A stretch of DNA of 64,000 bases from Streptosporangium amethystogenes. GTDB lineage: Bacteria > Actinomycetota > Actinomycetes > Streptosporangiales > Streptosporangiaceae. The translations under genes were made by a program, and so were the position numbers. Positions 26,219-34,777 of the stretch are shown piece after piece. The notes beneath the pieces are model-generated. The model saw only the letters and a list, made by a program, of their open reading frames with translations. It was not told the origin of the DNA and did no database searches. Location of the stretch: assembly GCF_000721075.1 (NCBI RefSeq), contig NZ_JOEQ01000008.1, positions 163,882 to 227,881 on the forward strand. Reading direction: 5' to 3'. How positions within the stretch are numbered: the stretch's first letter is position 1; each line of letters starts with the position of its first letter.

Positions 26219-27238
26219 ATGACCGAACCTCTCCTGGACCGCCGCGGGCTGCTGCGCACGGCGGTCGGCGCCGGTGTGGCCGGCGGCCTCGGCCTCGCCC
26301 TGCCCCAGGCGGCCACGGCGTCGATCGTGGACACGTCCGCGGCCACCCTGGCGGGACCCGCCGGTTTCCCCACCTACCAGTACATCGGCACGCCGTTCGC
26401 CAAGGCGAGCCTGCGCTACAACCCGACCAACGAGCTGATCTTCCCCTGCGTCCGGGGCATGTACGACAAGATCGCCAGCCCGCTTGCCCGCTACTACCTC
26501 TACTACGCCCCGCACGACGCGCCCGGCGGCATCTGCCTGGCCTACGGCAACTCGCTCGGCGGCCGGTTCACCGAGTATCCGAACAATCCGATCATCTCCA
26601 ACAACTGGTCACCGCACTACTCGGTCAGCCACGTCTCCTCGCCGCACATCATCTGGAACCCCGACAACCGGCAGTTCTACCTGTACTTCCACGGCGAGAA
26701 CACCACCACCCGGATGGCCTGGTCCACCGACGGCGTGCACTTCACCTACCACGGCAGGGTGCTGCACACCGGAGTCATCCCCGGGGCGACGGAGACGTCC
26801 TACGCGCGGGTCTTCGAGCACGCGGTCCCCGGACTCGGCAACAAGTACGTCATGATCTTCATGGGTGTCACCAACGGCACCCGAAAGATCTTCTGGGCCT
26901 GGTCGTCCACCGGCAAGAACTGGCAGTTCGACCCGACCCCGCTGGTCTCGCCCGGCCCCGACGGACAGAGCGACGTCTCCGGGCCCACCCTCGTCAAGCG
27001 CAACGGCACGGCGTACGTCGTCTACCACGGCAACAGCGGGAACATGTTCATCACCGAGGTGGGCAACTCGTTCGACCGGGAGGTCCATCTCGGCGTCTTC
27101 CACCGGCCCCTGGCCGGGGCTCCCGACAACGGCCGCAGCGCCGCGCCCTCCTTCGGCACCGACGGCGGCGTGGAGTACATGTTCTACGAGGCCGGCCAGC
27201 GGAGCCGGTCGACGATCGCCGTCGCCCGCGCCGTATAG
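26219..27238 (+). CDS. Tat-exported beta-propeller protein, glycoside-hydrolase-like
   Basis: A 339-residue protein with a twin-arginine signal: DRRGLLRT followed by a short Ala/Gly hydrophobic run, ending near residue 38. The mature part has repeated strands with Trp/Phe pairs (HIIWNPDNRQFYLYFHG, TRMAWSTDGVHFTYHG, KIFWAWSSTGKNWQF), the pattern of a five-bladed propeller as in GH43, GH32 and GH130-like enzymes. I did not see a confident full set of catalytic carboxylates, so the enzymatic class is open. The ATG at 26219 has GAAGGGA upstream. It faces the LacI-controlled sugar importer and shares operators with it, which suggests it releases the imported sugar outside the cell. Confidence 0.75.
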   Translation: MTEPLLDRRGLLRTAVGAGVAGGLGLALPQAATASIVDTSAATLAGPAGFPTYQYIGTPFAKASLRYNPTNELIFPCVRGMYDKIASPLARYYLYYAPHDAPGGICLAYGNSLGGRFTEYPNNPIISNNWSPHYSVSHVSSPHIIWNPDNRQFYLYFHGENTTTRMAWSTDGVHFTYHGRVLHTGVIPGATETSYARVFEHAVPGLGNKYVMIFMGVTNGTRKIFWAWSSTGKNWQFDPTPLVSPGPDGQSDVSGPTLVKRNGTAYVVYHGNSGNMFITEVGNSFDREVHLGVFHRPLAGAPDNGRSAAPSFGTDGGVEYMFYEAGQRSRSTIAVARAV

Positions 27239-27241
27239 GGA

Positions 27242-27277
27242 CTCGCGTTCCCTGACGGCGTGGTCCGGGAACGCGAG
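27242..27277 (+). terminator. Terminator after the exported propeller protein
   Basis: CTCGCGTTCCC (27242-27252) and its exact complement (27267-27277) form an 11-bp stem with a 14-base loop, four bases after the stop. Confidence 0.75.
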
Positions 27278-27352
27278 GTCCCGGGGCGCGGAAGCGGCAT
27301 TCCGTACCGGGTGGCGAGGTCAGGATCTCGATTCTGGTCTAGTCTCACGATC

Positions 27353-27835
27353 GTGACGATCAGGAACTCGCACTGTTCCTTCTGCGGTGCGGCCTTCGCC
27401 CCCGGCCAGTCCTGGCCGCGCACCTGTGCCGGCTGCCGGAACACCTCCTACCTCAACCCGCTTCCGGTGGCGGTGATGGTGCTGCCGGTCGACGACGGCC
27501 TGCTGGTGATCCGCCGTGACGTCGAACCGCACCGGGGTGGGCTCGCCCTGCCCGGCGGCTACGTCGACATGGGCGAGTCCTGGCAACAGGCAGCCGTCCG
27601 GGAGCTCCGGGAGGAGACGGGGATCGTCGTCGACGCGGACGAGGTGCGCCTCCTCGACGTGCTCAGCGCCCCCGACGGCACCGTACTGATCTTCGCTCTG
27701 GGGCCGAGGACCCTTTCGGCCGCCCTTCCGCCGGTCACACCCACGACCGAGACGACGGAGTGGCTGCTGATCGACGGGCCGAGGGAACTGGCGTTCCCGC
27801 TGCACACCAGGATCGTGGCGGAGTACTTCGGCTGA
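27353..27835 (+). CDS. Nudix hydrolase with N-terminal zinc ribbon
   Basis: A 160-residue protein. Residues 7-30 hold two Cys pairs (CSFCG and CAGC) forming a small zinc ribbon, a common add-on of Nudix proteins. The Nudix box starts GGYVDMGESWQQAA and continues VRELREETGIV (about residues 66-90), with all the metal-binding glutamates present. It hydrolyses a nucleoside-diphosphate-linked substrate; the exact one is unknown. GTG 27353 is chosen because it places the zinc ribbon directly at the N-terminus, although the ribosome site is weak. It lies alone between a terminator and the convergent phzF-like gene. Confidence 0.88.
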   Translation: MTIRNSHCSFCGAAFAPGQSWPRTCAGCRNTSYLNPLPVAVMVLPVDDGLLVIRRDVEPHRGGLALPGGYVDMGESWQQAAVRELREETGIVVDADEVRLLDVLSAPDGTVLIFALGPRTLSAALPPVTPTTETTEWLLIDGPRELAFPLHTRIVAEYFG

Positions 27836-27922
27836 GCGACCACCGAGAGGCGGACAGACGATCCCGTGGTTCTCACCCGCCGGAACGGTACGGCGAGCGC
27901 CTTCGCAGGCGATCGGGTACGT

Positions 27923-28753
27923 CTAGAAATCGACCTCGCCCGTGACGCAGGTGATCGTGCCGCCACCGACCCAGATCGTCCCGTCGGCGTCCCGGGAGAC
28001 GTGGGCGCGCCCGGCGCGGCCGAGGACCGTCCCCTGACTCGCCACATACGGCGCCTCGGCGCGGCCGGTGCGGAGCAGCCACTGCGCGAGCGAGGCGTTC
28101 AGGCTCCCGGTCACCGGGTCCTCGACCGTGGCGCCGTCCTTGGGGAAGAACGCCCGCACCTCGAACGCCTCCGGCGACCCCTCGGGGTACGGGCCGACCA
28201 CGCCCACGTCGAGGTCCACGAGCCCTGGCCGCAGCGCGAGCACCTCGTCCGCGCTCGCCAGCAGGACGGCCACCCAGCCGGGCCCGTTGTCCGCCCACTC
28301 GGCGTCCAGGATCTCGGCGCGGCCGATGCCCAGCATCCGCGCGACGCGCTCCACCACCGGTTCCTCGACCGGTCCCGAACGGAGCAGCGGCGGCGCGGCG
28401 AAGGCCAGCCCGTCTCCGGTCCGGCGCACCGGCACCAGCCCCACCCCGCACTCCTGGACGATCACGTCGGCCTCGCCCGGCATCCCGCCCGCCGCCAGCC
28501 AGGCGTGGCAGGTACCCAGCGTCGGGTGCCCGGCGAAGGGCAGCTCCGAGACCGGTGTGAAGATCCGCACCCGGTAGTCCGCGCCGGGCGCGCTCGGCGG
28601 CAGCACGAAGGTGGTCTCCGACAGGTTCGTCCAGCGCGCGAACTCCGACATCTCCTCGGTGGTCAGTCCTCTCGCGTCGAGCACGACGGCGACCGGATTA
28701 CCCCGGTATGGAGTGGTGGTGAAGACGTCGACCTGCTGGAAAGGGCGCGGCAT
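27923..28753 (-). CDS. PhzF-family isomerase/epimerase
   Basis: A 276-residue PhzF-like protein with two similar halves of the diaminopimelate-epimerase fold. Near the N-terminus FQQVDVFTTTPYRGNPVAVV is the family start, NLSETTFVL holds the conserved catalytic Glu, and LPFAGHPTLGT is the first-half signature. EDPVTGSLNASLAQWL is the matching motif of the second half. The ATG at 28753 gives the standard length; the 15-residue upstream extension has no better ribosome site. No phenazine genes adjoin it, so a general metabolite isomerase role is more likely. Confidence 0.9.
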   Translation of the reverse strand: MPRPFQQVDVFTTTPYRGNPVAVVLDARGLTTEEMSEFARWTNLSETTFVLPPSAPGADYRVRIFTPVSELPFAGHPTLGTCHAWLAAGGMPGEADVIVQECGVGLVPVRRTGDGLAFAAPPLLRSGPVEEPVVERVARMLGIGRAEILDAEWADNGPGWVAVLLASADEVLALRPGLVDLDVGVVGPYPEGSPEAFEVRAFFPKDGATVEDPVTGSLNASLAQWLLRTGRAEAPYVASQGTVLGRAGRAHVSRDADGTIWVGGGTITCVTGEVDF

Positions 28754-28791
28754 GCCGCCGAGTATGCCACGCCGGACCTCGAATCCACGCC

Positions 28792-28821
28792 TTGACAACG
28801 TTCACGGTGAGAGCTTGTAAT
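28792..28821 (+). promoter_or_regulatory. Candidate rightward promoter
   Basis: TTGACA (28792-28797) and TGTAAT (28816-28821) are spaced by 18 bases, one of the best sigma-70-type promoters in the window. The next supported gene on this strand starts at 29120, leaving a long leader of roughly 290 bases in which I see no gene. Confidence 0.5.
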
Positions 28822-29119
28822 GATCCACGTCGCGTGTCGCCGGCCGGGAGGACGGCGGTGGCATGGAGGCGCCGGAACAAGGGATGATGTCGTGACTTCT
28901 CACTTCACAGGCTGCGCCTGACCGCATCGAGCCCGCGCGCCGTTCCCGCATTCGGCGGTGCTGAGCACCGCCTTCGCATGTGAGCTCTTCTCGAATCCGG
29001 CGGCCTACTGCCCCGGGCACCCATCGAGGCTCCATGCCCGCGACCGACCCGGCGTGCGGTGGCTTCGTACTTCCCGTTCATCCCCACCGCGCTTCACCCA
29101 CGCCTGGAGTAGGCAGAGC

Positions 29120-29551
29120 ATGTCCAGCGACTTCAATCAGCGGATCATCGAAGAGTTTCGTGCCAACGCCGGCCGGGTCGGCGGCCCCTTCGAAGGAGGC
29201 CGGTTACTCCTTCTGACGACGACCGGGGCCAGGACCGGCGCGCGCCGTACCACCCCGGTCGGCTACCTGCCGGACGGCGCACGCAAGCTGATCACCGCCT
29301 CCGCCAGGGGCGCACCGAACCATCCGGCCTGGTACCACAACCTCCTCGCCGACCCGCGCGTTACCGTGGAGGACGGGATCTTCACCTACCAGGCGCAGGC
29401 GGTCGTCCTGGAAGGCGAGGAACGGGACCGCCTCTTCGCCCGTGCGGTGGAGTCGGATCCCGGATGGGCCGACTACCAGGCCAGGACAAGGCGGATCATT
29501 CCTGTCATCGCCCTGAACCCCATCGACGGTGGGCCGCCCGCCGGGCCGTAG
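29120..29551 (+). CDS. Deazaflavin (F420)-dependent nitroreductase-family protein
   Basis: A 143-residue protein of the DDN-like split beta-barrel family that uses coenzyme F420. The signature LLLLTTTGARTGARRTTPVGYL (from about residue 27) binds the deazaflavin phosphate, and NHPAWYHNLLADPRVTVE is the second conserved block. The ATG at 29120 follows GGAG at 29106; longer frames upstream have no support. F420 enzymes of this kind are typical of actinobacteria. It is a single gene; the substrate is unknown. Confidence 0.9.
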   Translation: MSSDFNQRIIEEFRANAGRVGGPFEGGRLLLLTTTGARTGARRTTPVGYLPDGARKLITASARGAPNHPAWYHNLLADPRVTVEDGIFTYQAQAVVLEGEERDRLFARAVESDPGWADYQARTRRIIPVIALNPIDGGPPAGP

Positions 29552-29834
29552 GGGGACTCCCTTCGCGGGTTCTGATTCCGGTGACGGCCCCGGACTGACC
29601 TACGAAGTCCCTCAATGCGATGACCACCCGAACCAGCCGACGCCGGCCGTTCCAGTGGCACCGTGCCGCCTGCCGAACGCGCCGACCGGACCGCGGGAAA
29701 CGGGTCACCACCACGCTGCCATCGGCGCCTTCCCCCAGAGCCGACCGGCCGCACGCCCTCTGGTGACCACTCTCATCACCGGACCTGTCCCATCAACGAG
29801 CTTCAGCCACCCTGCACAGCGGAAGGATCACGTT

Positions 29835-30731
29835 TTGAACGTCACACACATCCCCACCACGCCCGAGGACAGCGCCGCGGCCCTGGCGGAGCTCGGGACC
29901 CTGCAGTCCCGTCCCCCCGTCCTGCCAGCTGATGCCGACCTCACGCCCGTCCTGCCGCACACCGGCGGCATTCCCGGTGAATGGGTCACCGCTCCCCGCC
30001 ACCCGGCGGGCCTGGCGGCGGCTGAGACGGGGGTCACGATCTACCTCCACGGGGGTGGATTCGAATACAAAAACCCCCACCTGGAACAGGTCATGGCCTA
30101 TCGCTTGTCCCGAGCGACCGGCCGCCCTGTCCTGGCGGTGGACTATCGGCTCGCCCCCGCCCACCCGTATCCGGCCGCGCTCGACGACCTGGTGGCCGCC
30201 TATCGAAGCCTGCTGGACCAGGGCGTGCCCGCCTCACGGATCGTCCTGGCGGGTGAGTCCGCCGGGGGCACGTTGCTGCTGTCGGCGCTGCTCGTGCTCA
30301 AGCAGGCGGGCGCCCCCCTCCCCGCGGCGGCGGTGGCCGTTTCCCTGCAGACCGACCTCACCCTGTCCAGCCCGTCCATCGACGCGAACGACGGCCAGGA
30401 CTTCGTCAACCGGGCCGTACTCGACCACGTCCGCACCCGGTATCTGGCCGGGGCACAGCCGGACCGAGCACCTCAGTCCCCCCTCCACGGCGAGCTCGAC
30501 GGGCTGCCGCCGCTACTGCTCGCGGTGGGCTCGAAAGAGGTGATGCTCGACGACGCCCGGCGCTTCGCCGAAGCCGTCTCCGCCGCCGGAGGAGACGTCT
30601 GTCTCGACATCTACGAGGGCATGCCCCACGCCTTCCACGCCACCGTACTGTCGGCCACCCCGCTTCCCGTCGCCACCGTCCTGCTGCACCGCATCGCGGA
30701 CTGGATCGACCGCCAGGACCGAGCACAGTGA
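29835..30731 (+). CDS. Alpha/beta hydrolase, hormone-sensitive-lipase (family IV) esterase
   Basis: A 298-residue esterase. The oxyanion-hole motif YLHGGGF (about residue 72), VDYRLAPAHPYPAALDD, the nucleophile elbow GESAGG (Ser at about 145), and a C-terminal Asp (VMLDDARRF) and His (MPHAFHA) complete the catalytic machinery of HSL-type carboxylesterases. The start is TTG 29835, supported by GGAAGGA 7 bases upstream; the open frame runs farther back but has no coding character there. It is the last ordinary chromosomal gene before the accessory region begins. Confidence 0.88.
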   Translation: MNVTHIPTTPEDSAAALAELGTLQSRPPVLPADADLTPVLPHTGGIPGEWVTAPRHPAGLAAAETGVTIYLHGGGFEYKNPHLEQVMAYRLSRATGRPVLAVDYRLAPAHPYPAALDDLVAAYRSLLDQGVPASRIVLAGESAGGTLLLSALLVLKQAGAPLPAAAVAVSLQTDLTLSSPSIDANDGQDFVNRAVLDHVRTRYLAGAQPDRAPQSPLHGELDGLPPLLLAVGSKEVMLDDARRFAEAVSAAGGDVCLDIYEGMPHAFHATVLSATPLPVATVLLHRIADWIDRQDRAQ

Positions 30732-30864
30732 TCATCCCGGGGCTCCGAACCACGCGGCCGCAGTGGCCGAGTGGTGTCGAGGTACTGCTCATCGATGAAA
30801 CGCCCAGAGATACGACCCGCCAGGATGAGCCGATTGTCCAGCCATCGAGTTCGGGCAGGCCCGA

Positions 30865-30977
30865 TCAGATGAACAGGCCGGCGAAGTCGGCGATCAGTCC
30901 AGCATCTGCTGGATGCGGCTTTCGACCAGGCCCTCGATGTCGAGCTGGTCACGGCCGGCGACGTTGTGCGAGGTGGC
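30865..30977 (-). pseudogene. ligA: Degenerate NAD+-dependent DNA ligase scrap with internal deletions
   Basis: Read on the minus strand, three non-contiguous pieces of a ligA gene are fused: ATSHNVA (cf. ATLHNVADI in the intact copy), then [19 protein letters not shown], then a frame-shifted DFAGLFI and stop resembling the 3' end of the truncated copy at 34778-36211. Junctions occur at short shared sequences (GTCGCC and TTCGCCG), as expected for deletions between microhomologies. The piece directly abuts the right end of the TnpB element. The stretch 30732-30864 before it holds no gene I recognise. Confidence 0.8.
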
Positions 30978-30989
30978 TTCTGTCAGCTT

Positions 30990-31009
30990 CTCAGCCCTGA
31001 AGGGCTGAG
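30990..31009. repeat. Right-end hairpin of the TnpB element (probable reRNA/omega-RNA 3' part)
   Basis: CTCAGCCC-TGAA-GGGCTGAG forms an 8-bp stem. It lies 45 bases beyond the tnpB stop on the same transcript, where the guide RNA scaffold of TnpB elements is normally encoded, so it is probably both an IS end structure and part of the guide RNA. Confidence 0.7.
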
Positions 31010-31053
31010 CTTGCAGCTCCTCGCCGTCGGTGGCTCCGACGGTTTGGTCCGCG

Positions 31054-32166
31054 TCAGGCGGCGTGACTCACTGCCCAGCTTGTGACACCGCGTGAGGCGA
31101 TGTCACGAGCTGCGTTGACGTCGGCGTGCTCAGCGAAGCCGCACGACGTACAGGCGAAGGTTTCCTGGTCCGGCCGGTTGCGTTTGTCGACGTGGCCGCA
31201 TGCCGAACACCCCTGGGAGGTGTACGCGGGGTCGACGTGGACCACGGCGACACCCGCGCGGCGGGCTTTGTAGGCGACGAACCGACCGAGTTGGTGAAAC
31301 GACCACGAGTGCAGCGTGACCCGCTGGGGCTTGCGGAGCCGTACCCGCTCGCGGATGCCCTGGAGGTCTTCCAGGGCGATGCCGCGCCCGGTGCGTTGCG
31401 CCTCGGCCACGATGCTTTTGGAGATGCGGTGGTTGACGTCCCGGGCGAACCGGGACTCCTTGCGCCTGCGGGCCTTCAGCAGGCGCTTGGCGGACTTGGT
31501 CTGCTTGGCCTGCAGGCGGCGGCGCAGTTCCCGGTTGCGGTGCCGGACCGCGTTCAGGTGCCTGCCGGAGTGCCGTTCGCCGTCGCTGCTGGTGGCGATG
31601 TTGGCGATGCCAAGGTCGACGCCGAGAAAGGCGTCGGGTTCGGTGACGTCGACATCGGGGACGTCACAGGTGGCGATGAGCAGCCACATGCCGTCTCGGT
31701 GGATCAGGTCGGATTCGCCCTTACGGTAGGCGGCCAGCGCGCGGGCTTGGTCGTCGGAGCAGGCGAACCGGACGCCCTTCATCCGGCCGCCGGTGGTCCA
31801 GATGCTCACGGTGCGGGCCTCGACCTGCCAGGACAGGCATCGATCGTCGAACGGCTGGGCGGCGTCCGGGCGGAAGGCGATCGGCTTGGCCAGAGGCTTG
31901 CGAAGCTCCGCGCTTACCTGGGCTTTCACTGTCGTGTAGGCGTCGGAGACCTTCTTGATGACGTGCTGGGCGGCCTGGGCCGACAGGCCCATGGCCTTCA
32001 GGTCGCCGTAGGAGTGCACCCGCAGGTCGTAGTTGCGGAACGTCTTCGTCTCCCACGCGAGGCGAGAGACGAGGTTGGCGGCTTCGTTGCACAGGCGCAG
32101 CGTGTCCGCCAGCGCCGCCTCCTGGGCGGGCGCGGGAAACAGCCGCACCTGCACAACGAATTTCAC
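31054..32166 (-). CDS. tnpB: TnpB, RNA-guided endonuclease of IS200/IS605 family
   Basis: A 370-residue, apparently intact TnpB. Residues 1-170 are the wedge/helical part. The RuvC-like nuclease has GVDLGIANIA (Asp184), GIALEDLQG (Glu266) and HADVNAARDI (Asp349), and the zinc ribbon holds Cys320, Cys323, Cys339 and Cys342 (SQGCSACGH and ACTSCGF). All catalytic residues are present and length is typical (about 370-400). Such proteins cut DNA matching a guide RNA made from the element's right end and help to keep the element in place. The ATG at 32166 is the first start; no tnpA is adjacent. Confidence 0.93.
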   Translation of the reverse strand: MKFVVQVRLFPAPAQEAALADTLRLCNEAANLVSRLAWETKTFRNYDLRVHSYGDLKAMGLSAQAAQHVIKKVSDAYTTVKAQVSAELRKPLAKPIAFRPDAAQPFDDRCLSWQVEARTVSIWTTGGRMKGVRFACSDDQARALAAYRKGESDLIHRDGMWLLIATCDVPDVDVTEPDAFLGVDLGIANIATSSDGERHSGRHLNAVRHRNRELRRRLQAKQTKSAKRLLKARRRKESRFARDVNHRISKSIVAEAQRTGRGIALEDLQGIRERVRLRKPQRVTLHSWSFHQLGRFVAYKARRAGVAVVHVDPAYTSQGCSACGHVDKRNRPDQETFACTSCGFAEHADVNAARDIASRGVTSWAVSHAA

Positions 32167-32219
32167 ACTGTGAACTGTAGTGTTGATTCGTCAAACGCGC
32201 GGCACCGTATGCGATTCCT

Positions 32220-32239
32220 CTCGGGCCTGAAGGCCCGAG
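32220..32239. repeat. Left-end hairpin of the TnpB element
   Basis: CTCGGGCC-TGAA-GGCCCGAG, an 8-bp stem with the same tetraloop as the right end, 54 bases upstream of the tnpB start. The stretch 32241-32525 beyond it holds no gene. Confidence 0.7.
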
Positions 32240-32525
32240 GTTCCTCGCAAGCACTGCTGAACTACCGAAACCAGTGTTGCCCAGCAGGTCGAGCGGCACG
32301 TCATCGGTTACCGTCGCCTGACGTGACGCCCGGGGCCGGGCATGGAGTGGCCACGCGGCTGGAAACGACGGCGGATCCGTGTGATCCACCGTCGTGTCTG
32401 TCGGAGGGGGTCAGGCATCGAGAGCTGAGGGCACTGGGAGGCTGGCTCCCGGACCGAACCGGTATTGGAAGGGCCATGACGTGGTCCGCCCGGCGACCTC
32501 GGGATAAATCGCACACGTTTGTGCG

Positions 32526-34619
32526 TCAAGCCCGGATCTGACGGATGATGGAGGGGTCGGTGATGGCTGTGTCGTTCGCCAGCAGGAAAGCCTTGCTGAG
32601 GATGAGTGCCAACCGGCCGTCCTCCTCGAAGGGAAGGAACAGTCCGGCATGGGGGTCGCGTCCGGAGACGATGCACAGGTAGGCGTCGTTGGGTTCCATC
32701 AGGATGTTCGCCGACCCCAGATGGATCTTGTAGGTGCGTAGATCGCCACGAACGACCAGAAAGCGGTCGGTCATGGTGCACCGGTCCGCGATGGTGGTAC
32801 GCCCGATCAGTCGGGACAGCGCGTCGCGCCGGACCTGGGCGCTCTCGGCCAGGTCGCCGAAGCCGTAGGACTGCCAGTAGTCCCCGTGGCCGTTGGGGTC
32901 CAGGCCGGTGGAGGTGACACCGACGGCCAGGTCGGCGTCTCGCAGCGCCTCCGACAGGATGAGCGGAGGAACCTCGGCCAGCGGGACCCGCGAGATGCCG
33001 GCGAGGAAACGGATGTCGCCGCTGACGCAGATGGAGACGGGGCCGACGTTGTCCCGCTCGGCGGACCCCTCGTCCAGGTGGAAGTCCCAGGTGACGGTCA
33101 GGCCACCGGGCAGCTTTTTGGCGGCGGTGCACTCGCCGGACCCTCCGGCCCAGTCCCAGTGGCCCAGCGTCATGCCGGTCCAGCCGCGGTCGGTGAGCAG
33201 TGTCTTGGCCTGGCCGTACCGGAGCAGGTGGGTGGAGAAGCGGCGCGAGTGGTCGCGCGTCTCCTCCTCGGCGGGGGTGAGCAGGTAGACCTCGCGGAAG
33301 GCCTGCTTGTACGGCTGGCGCAGCTCCTTGCCCTGCACCACCTCCCGCCAGGCGCGCACCTCCTCCAGGGACGCGCGGGCCGGATGCCACAGCCGCACCG
33401 GCACGTCCGGCACGCTCAACCCCAGCTCGGCGCGCCACACGCCGGGCGAGACCTCGAACTCCCAGATCAGCCGATCGGTGACCGGGTGACCCTCCAGCTG
33501 CCGGTACGGCGGAGCCGTCTCGCCGGCGCATCCGGCCTCCAGCGCCCTGACCAGGGTGGCCTGCTGCTGCGCGGTCTGCTTGGCCAGCTCGCGCAGCCGC
33601 TTGACCTCATCGGGGTGCTCCCGTTTGACCGCCGCCGGGACCGCCTTCAGCTTCTTGTCCCCATGCCACCACGACAGCTCGACCTTGCCGTCGGTTGAGA
33701 TCACCGCCGTGTGCTCGCCGACAGCCTGCCGCAGCCGCCCGTCGGGTATCCGGAACGCCACCTCCAGCCGGTTCGCCAGGGCGGCCTCGATGCGCTTGAA
33801 CATGCGGTCCAGTTGCTTGGGCACCCCGGCATGCCGGGTGGCCTGGCGGGCGGCGCGTAGCGCGGAGATCGCCTCGGGCGTCGGGTGCTCTTCCACCGCG
33901 CGGGCGATCTCGAACAGCAACCCCTGCGACGGCAGGGTCTTGGCCTGGGTCGGAGCCACCGCGATCCCGCGCAGCAGCCTGTCCAGCAGCTCGGGCAGCC
34001 AGGGCTCGTCCCGGAGGAGCGCCAGCCGTACGGCCCGGCCGATGGTCCTCTTCTCTCCGTCGTCGAACGCCTTCTCCGCTCTGTAGGGAATCTCACCGGC
34101 GTGGATCGCCGTGACGCGGGCCTCGGCCGCCTCCAGAACCGTCCGGGCAAAGTCCAGGTAGCCGGGCAGGCCGCCGAGCCATTCGATGACGGCGGGCAGC
34201 GGGGCGGCGTGGTCTGGCCGTTCTCGCATTGCCTTGGCCATCGCCTCGGCGAGCAGCGCCCGCAGCTCCACGTCCCAGCCGAACACCACCTCCATCTCGG
34301 CGACCTCGATCGGCCCGCGCTTCTCCGCGAACTGGGCGCTCACTTCGGCGTCCATGCCCGCCAGCCCCGCCGCCGCCATCACGGAGAAGGATTCGTACCG
34401 TCGGTGTTCGTCCAGCAGGTATCCGACCAGCTCGCGGGCTGCCACGGCCAGCCGCTGCTCGTCGACCACGTACGGTGCCGATATCAAGCTGCCGTCGACG
34501 GTCCGGACCGCCGCGCCCAGCCCGGCGCTCAACTGGGAGGCCTCGGGCCAGTATGTGGGGTCATTCGCGGTCCCAGTGATCAAATTGTGCAGGCGCTGCG
34601 CGAGGGGGGAGAGGTGCAT
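32526..34619 (-). CDS. DUF4132 domain-containing protein
   Basis: A 697-residue cytoplasmic protein. The first 330 residues are helical without recognised motifs. From about residue 420 the block AWREVVQGKELRQPYKQAFR continues into EVYLLTPAEEETRDHSRRFS and HLLRYGQAKTLLTDRGW, the core of DUF4132 (MolR-like/WGR-associated proteins). The C-terminal block GSANILMEPNDAYLCIV is the usual end of such proteins. DUF4132 proteins are of unknown function, occur widely in actinobacteria and are often found in accessory regions. The start at ATG 34619 follows GGGGGAGAGG. It lies between the TnpB element and the ligase duplication, so linkage with the latter is possible. Confidence 0.8.
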   Translation of the reverse strand: MHLSPLAQRLHNLITGTANDPTYWPEASQLSAGLGAAVRTVDGSLISAPYVVDEQRLAVAARELVGYLLDEHRRYESFSVMAAAGLAGMDAEVSAQFAEKRGPIEVAEMEVVFGWDVELRALLAEAMAKAMRERPDHAAPLPAVIEWLGGLPGYLDFARTVLEAAEARVTAIHAGEIPYRAEKAFDDGEKRTIGRAVRLALLRDEPWLPELLDRLLRGIAVAPTQAKTLPSQGLLFEIARAVEEHPTPEAISALRAARQATRHAGVPKQLDRMFKRIEAALANRLEVAFRIPDGRLRQAVGEHTAVISTDGKVELSWWHGDKKLKAVPAAVKREHPDEVKRLRELAKQTAQQQATLVRALEAGCAGETAPPYRQLEGHPVTDRLIWEFEVSPGVWRAELGLSVPDVPVRLWHPARASLEEVRAWREVVQGKELRQPYKQAFREVYLLTPAEEETRDHSRRFSTHLLRYGQAKTLLTDRGWTGMTLGHWDWAGGSGECTAAKKLPGGLTVTWDFHLDEGSAERDNVGPVSICVSGDIRFLAGISRVPLAEVPPLILSEALRDADLAVGVTSTGLDPNGHGDYWQSYGFGDLAESAQVRRDALSRLIGRTTIADRCTMTDRFLVVRGDLRTYKIHLGSANILMEPNDAYLCIVSGRDPHAGLFLPFEEDGRLALILSKAFLLANDTAITDPSIIRQIRA

Positions 34620-34777
34620 GCCGATGGTTCCTGTCAGAGGTGGATCTGGCGGGTGATGGGCGGGCCGGTGATGGCTATCGAACCGTCACCGCGCCCAGGC
34701 CGATGCGCTGATCGGTTCAATCGCCTCGTATAGGTCTCTACGAGGCAATTGCCACGTGGCTGATTCGAGCTCGTCGA

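Larger units (their letters stand above)
30985..32240 (-). mobile_element. TnpB-only IS200/IS605-type element (IS1341-like)
   Basis: A tnpB gene is bracketed by two subterminal hairpins of the same form, 8-bp stems closed by a TGAA tetraloop (30990-31009 and 32220-32239). Such imperfect-palindrome ends with no terminal inverted repeats and no tnpA are typical of IS1341-like elements mobilised in trans by a TnpA. The limits given are the hairpin region; exact ends cannot be fixed by eye. The right end lies in a ligA remnant. Confidence 0.8.

Noticed and set aside
29529..29834. N-terminal extension of the HSL esterase to 29529
   Set aside because: The extra 100 residues are Pro/Arg/Thr-rich without family similarity, while TTG 29835 has an AAGGA site and gives the standard length.
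30990..31009. Rho-independent terminator of tnpB
   Set aside because: The matching TGAA-loop hairpin at the other end (32220-32239) shows that these are IS end structures, although the right one may also end transcription.
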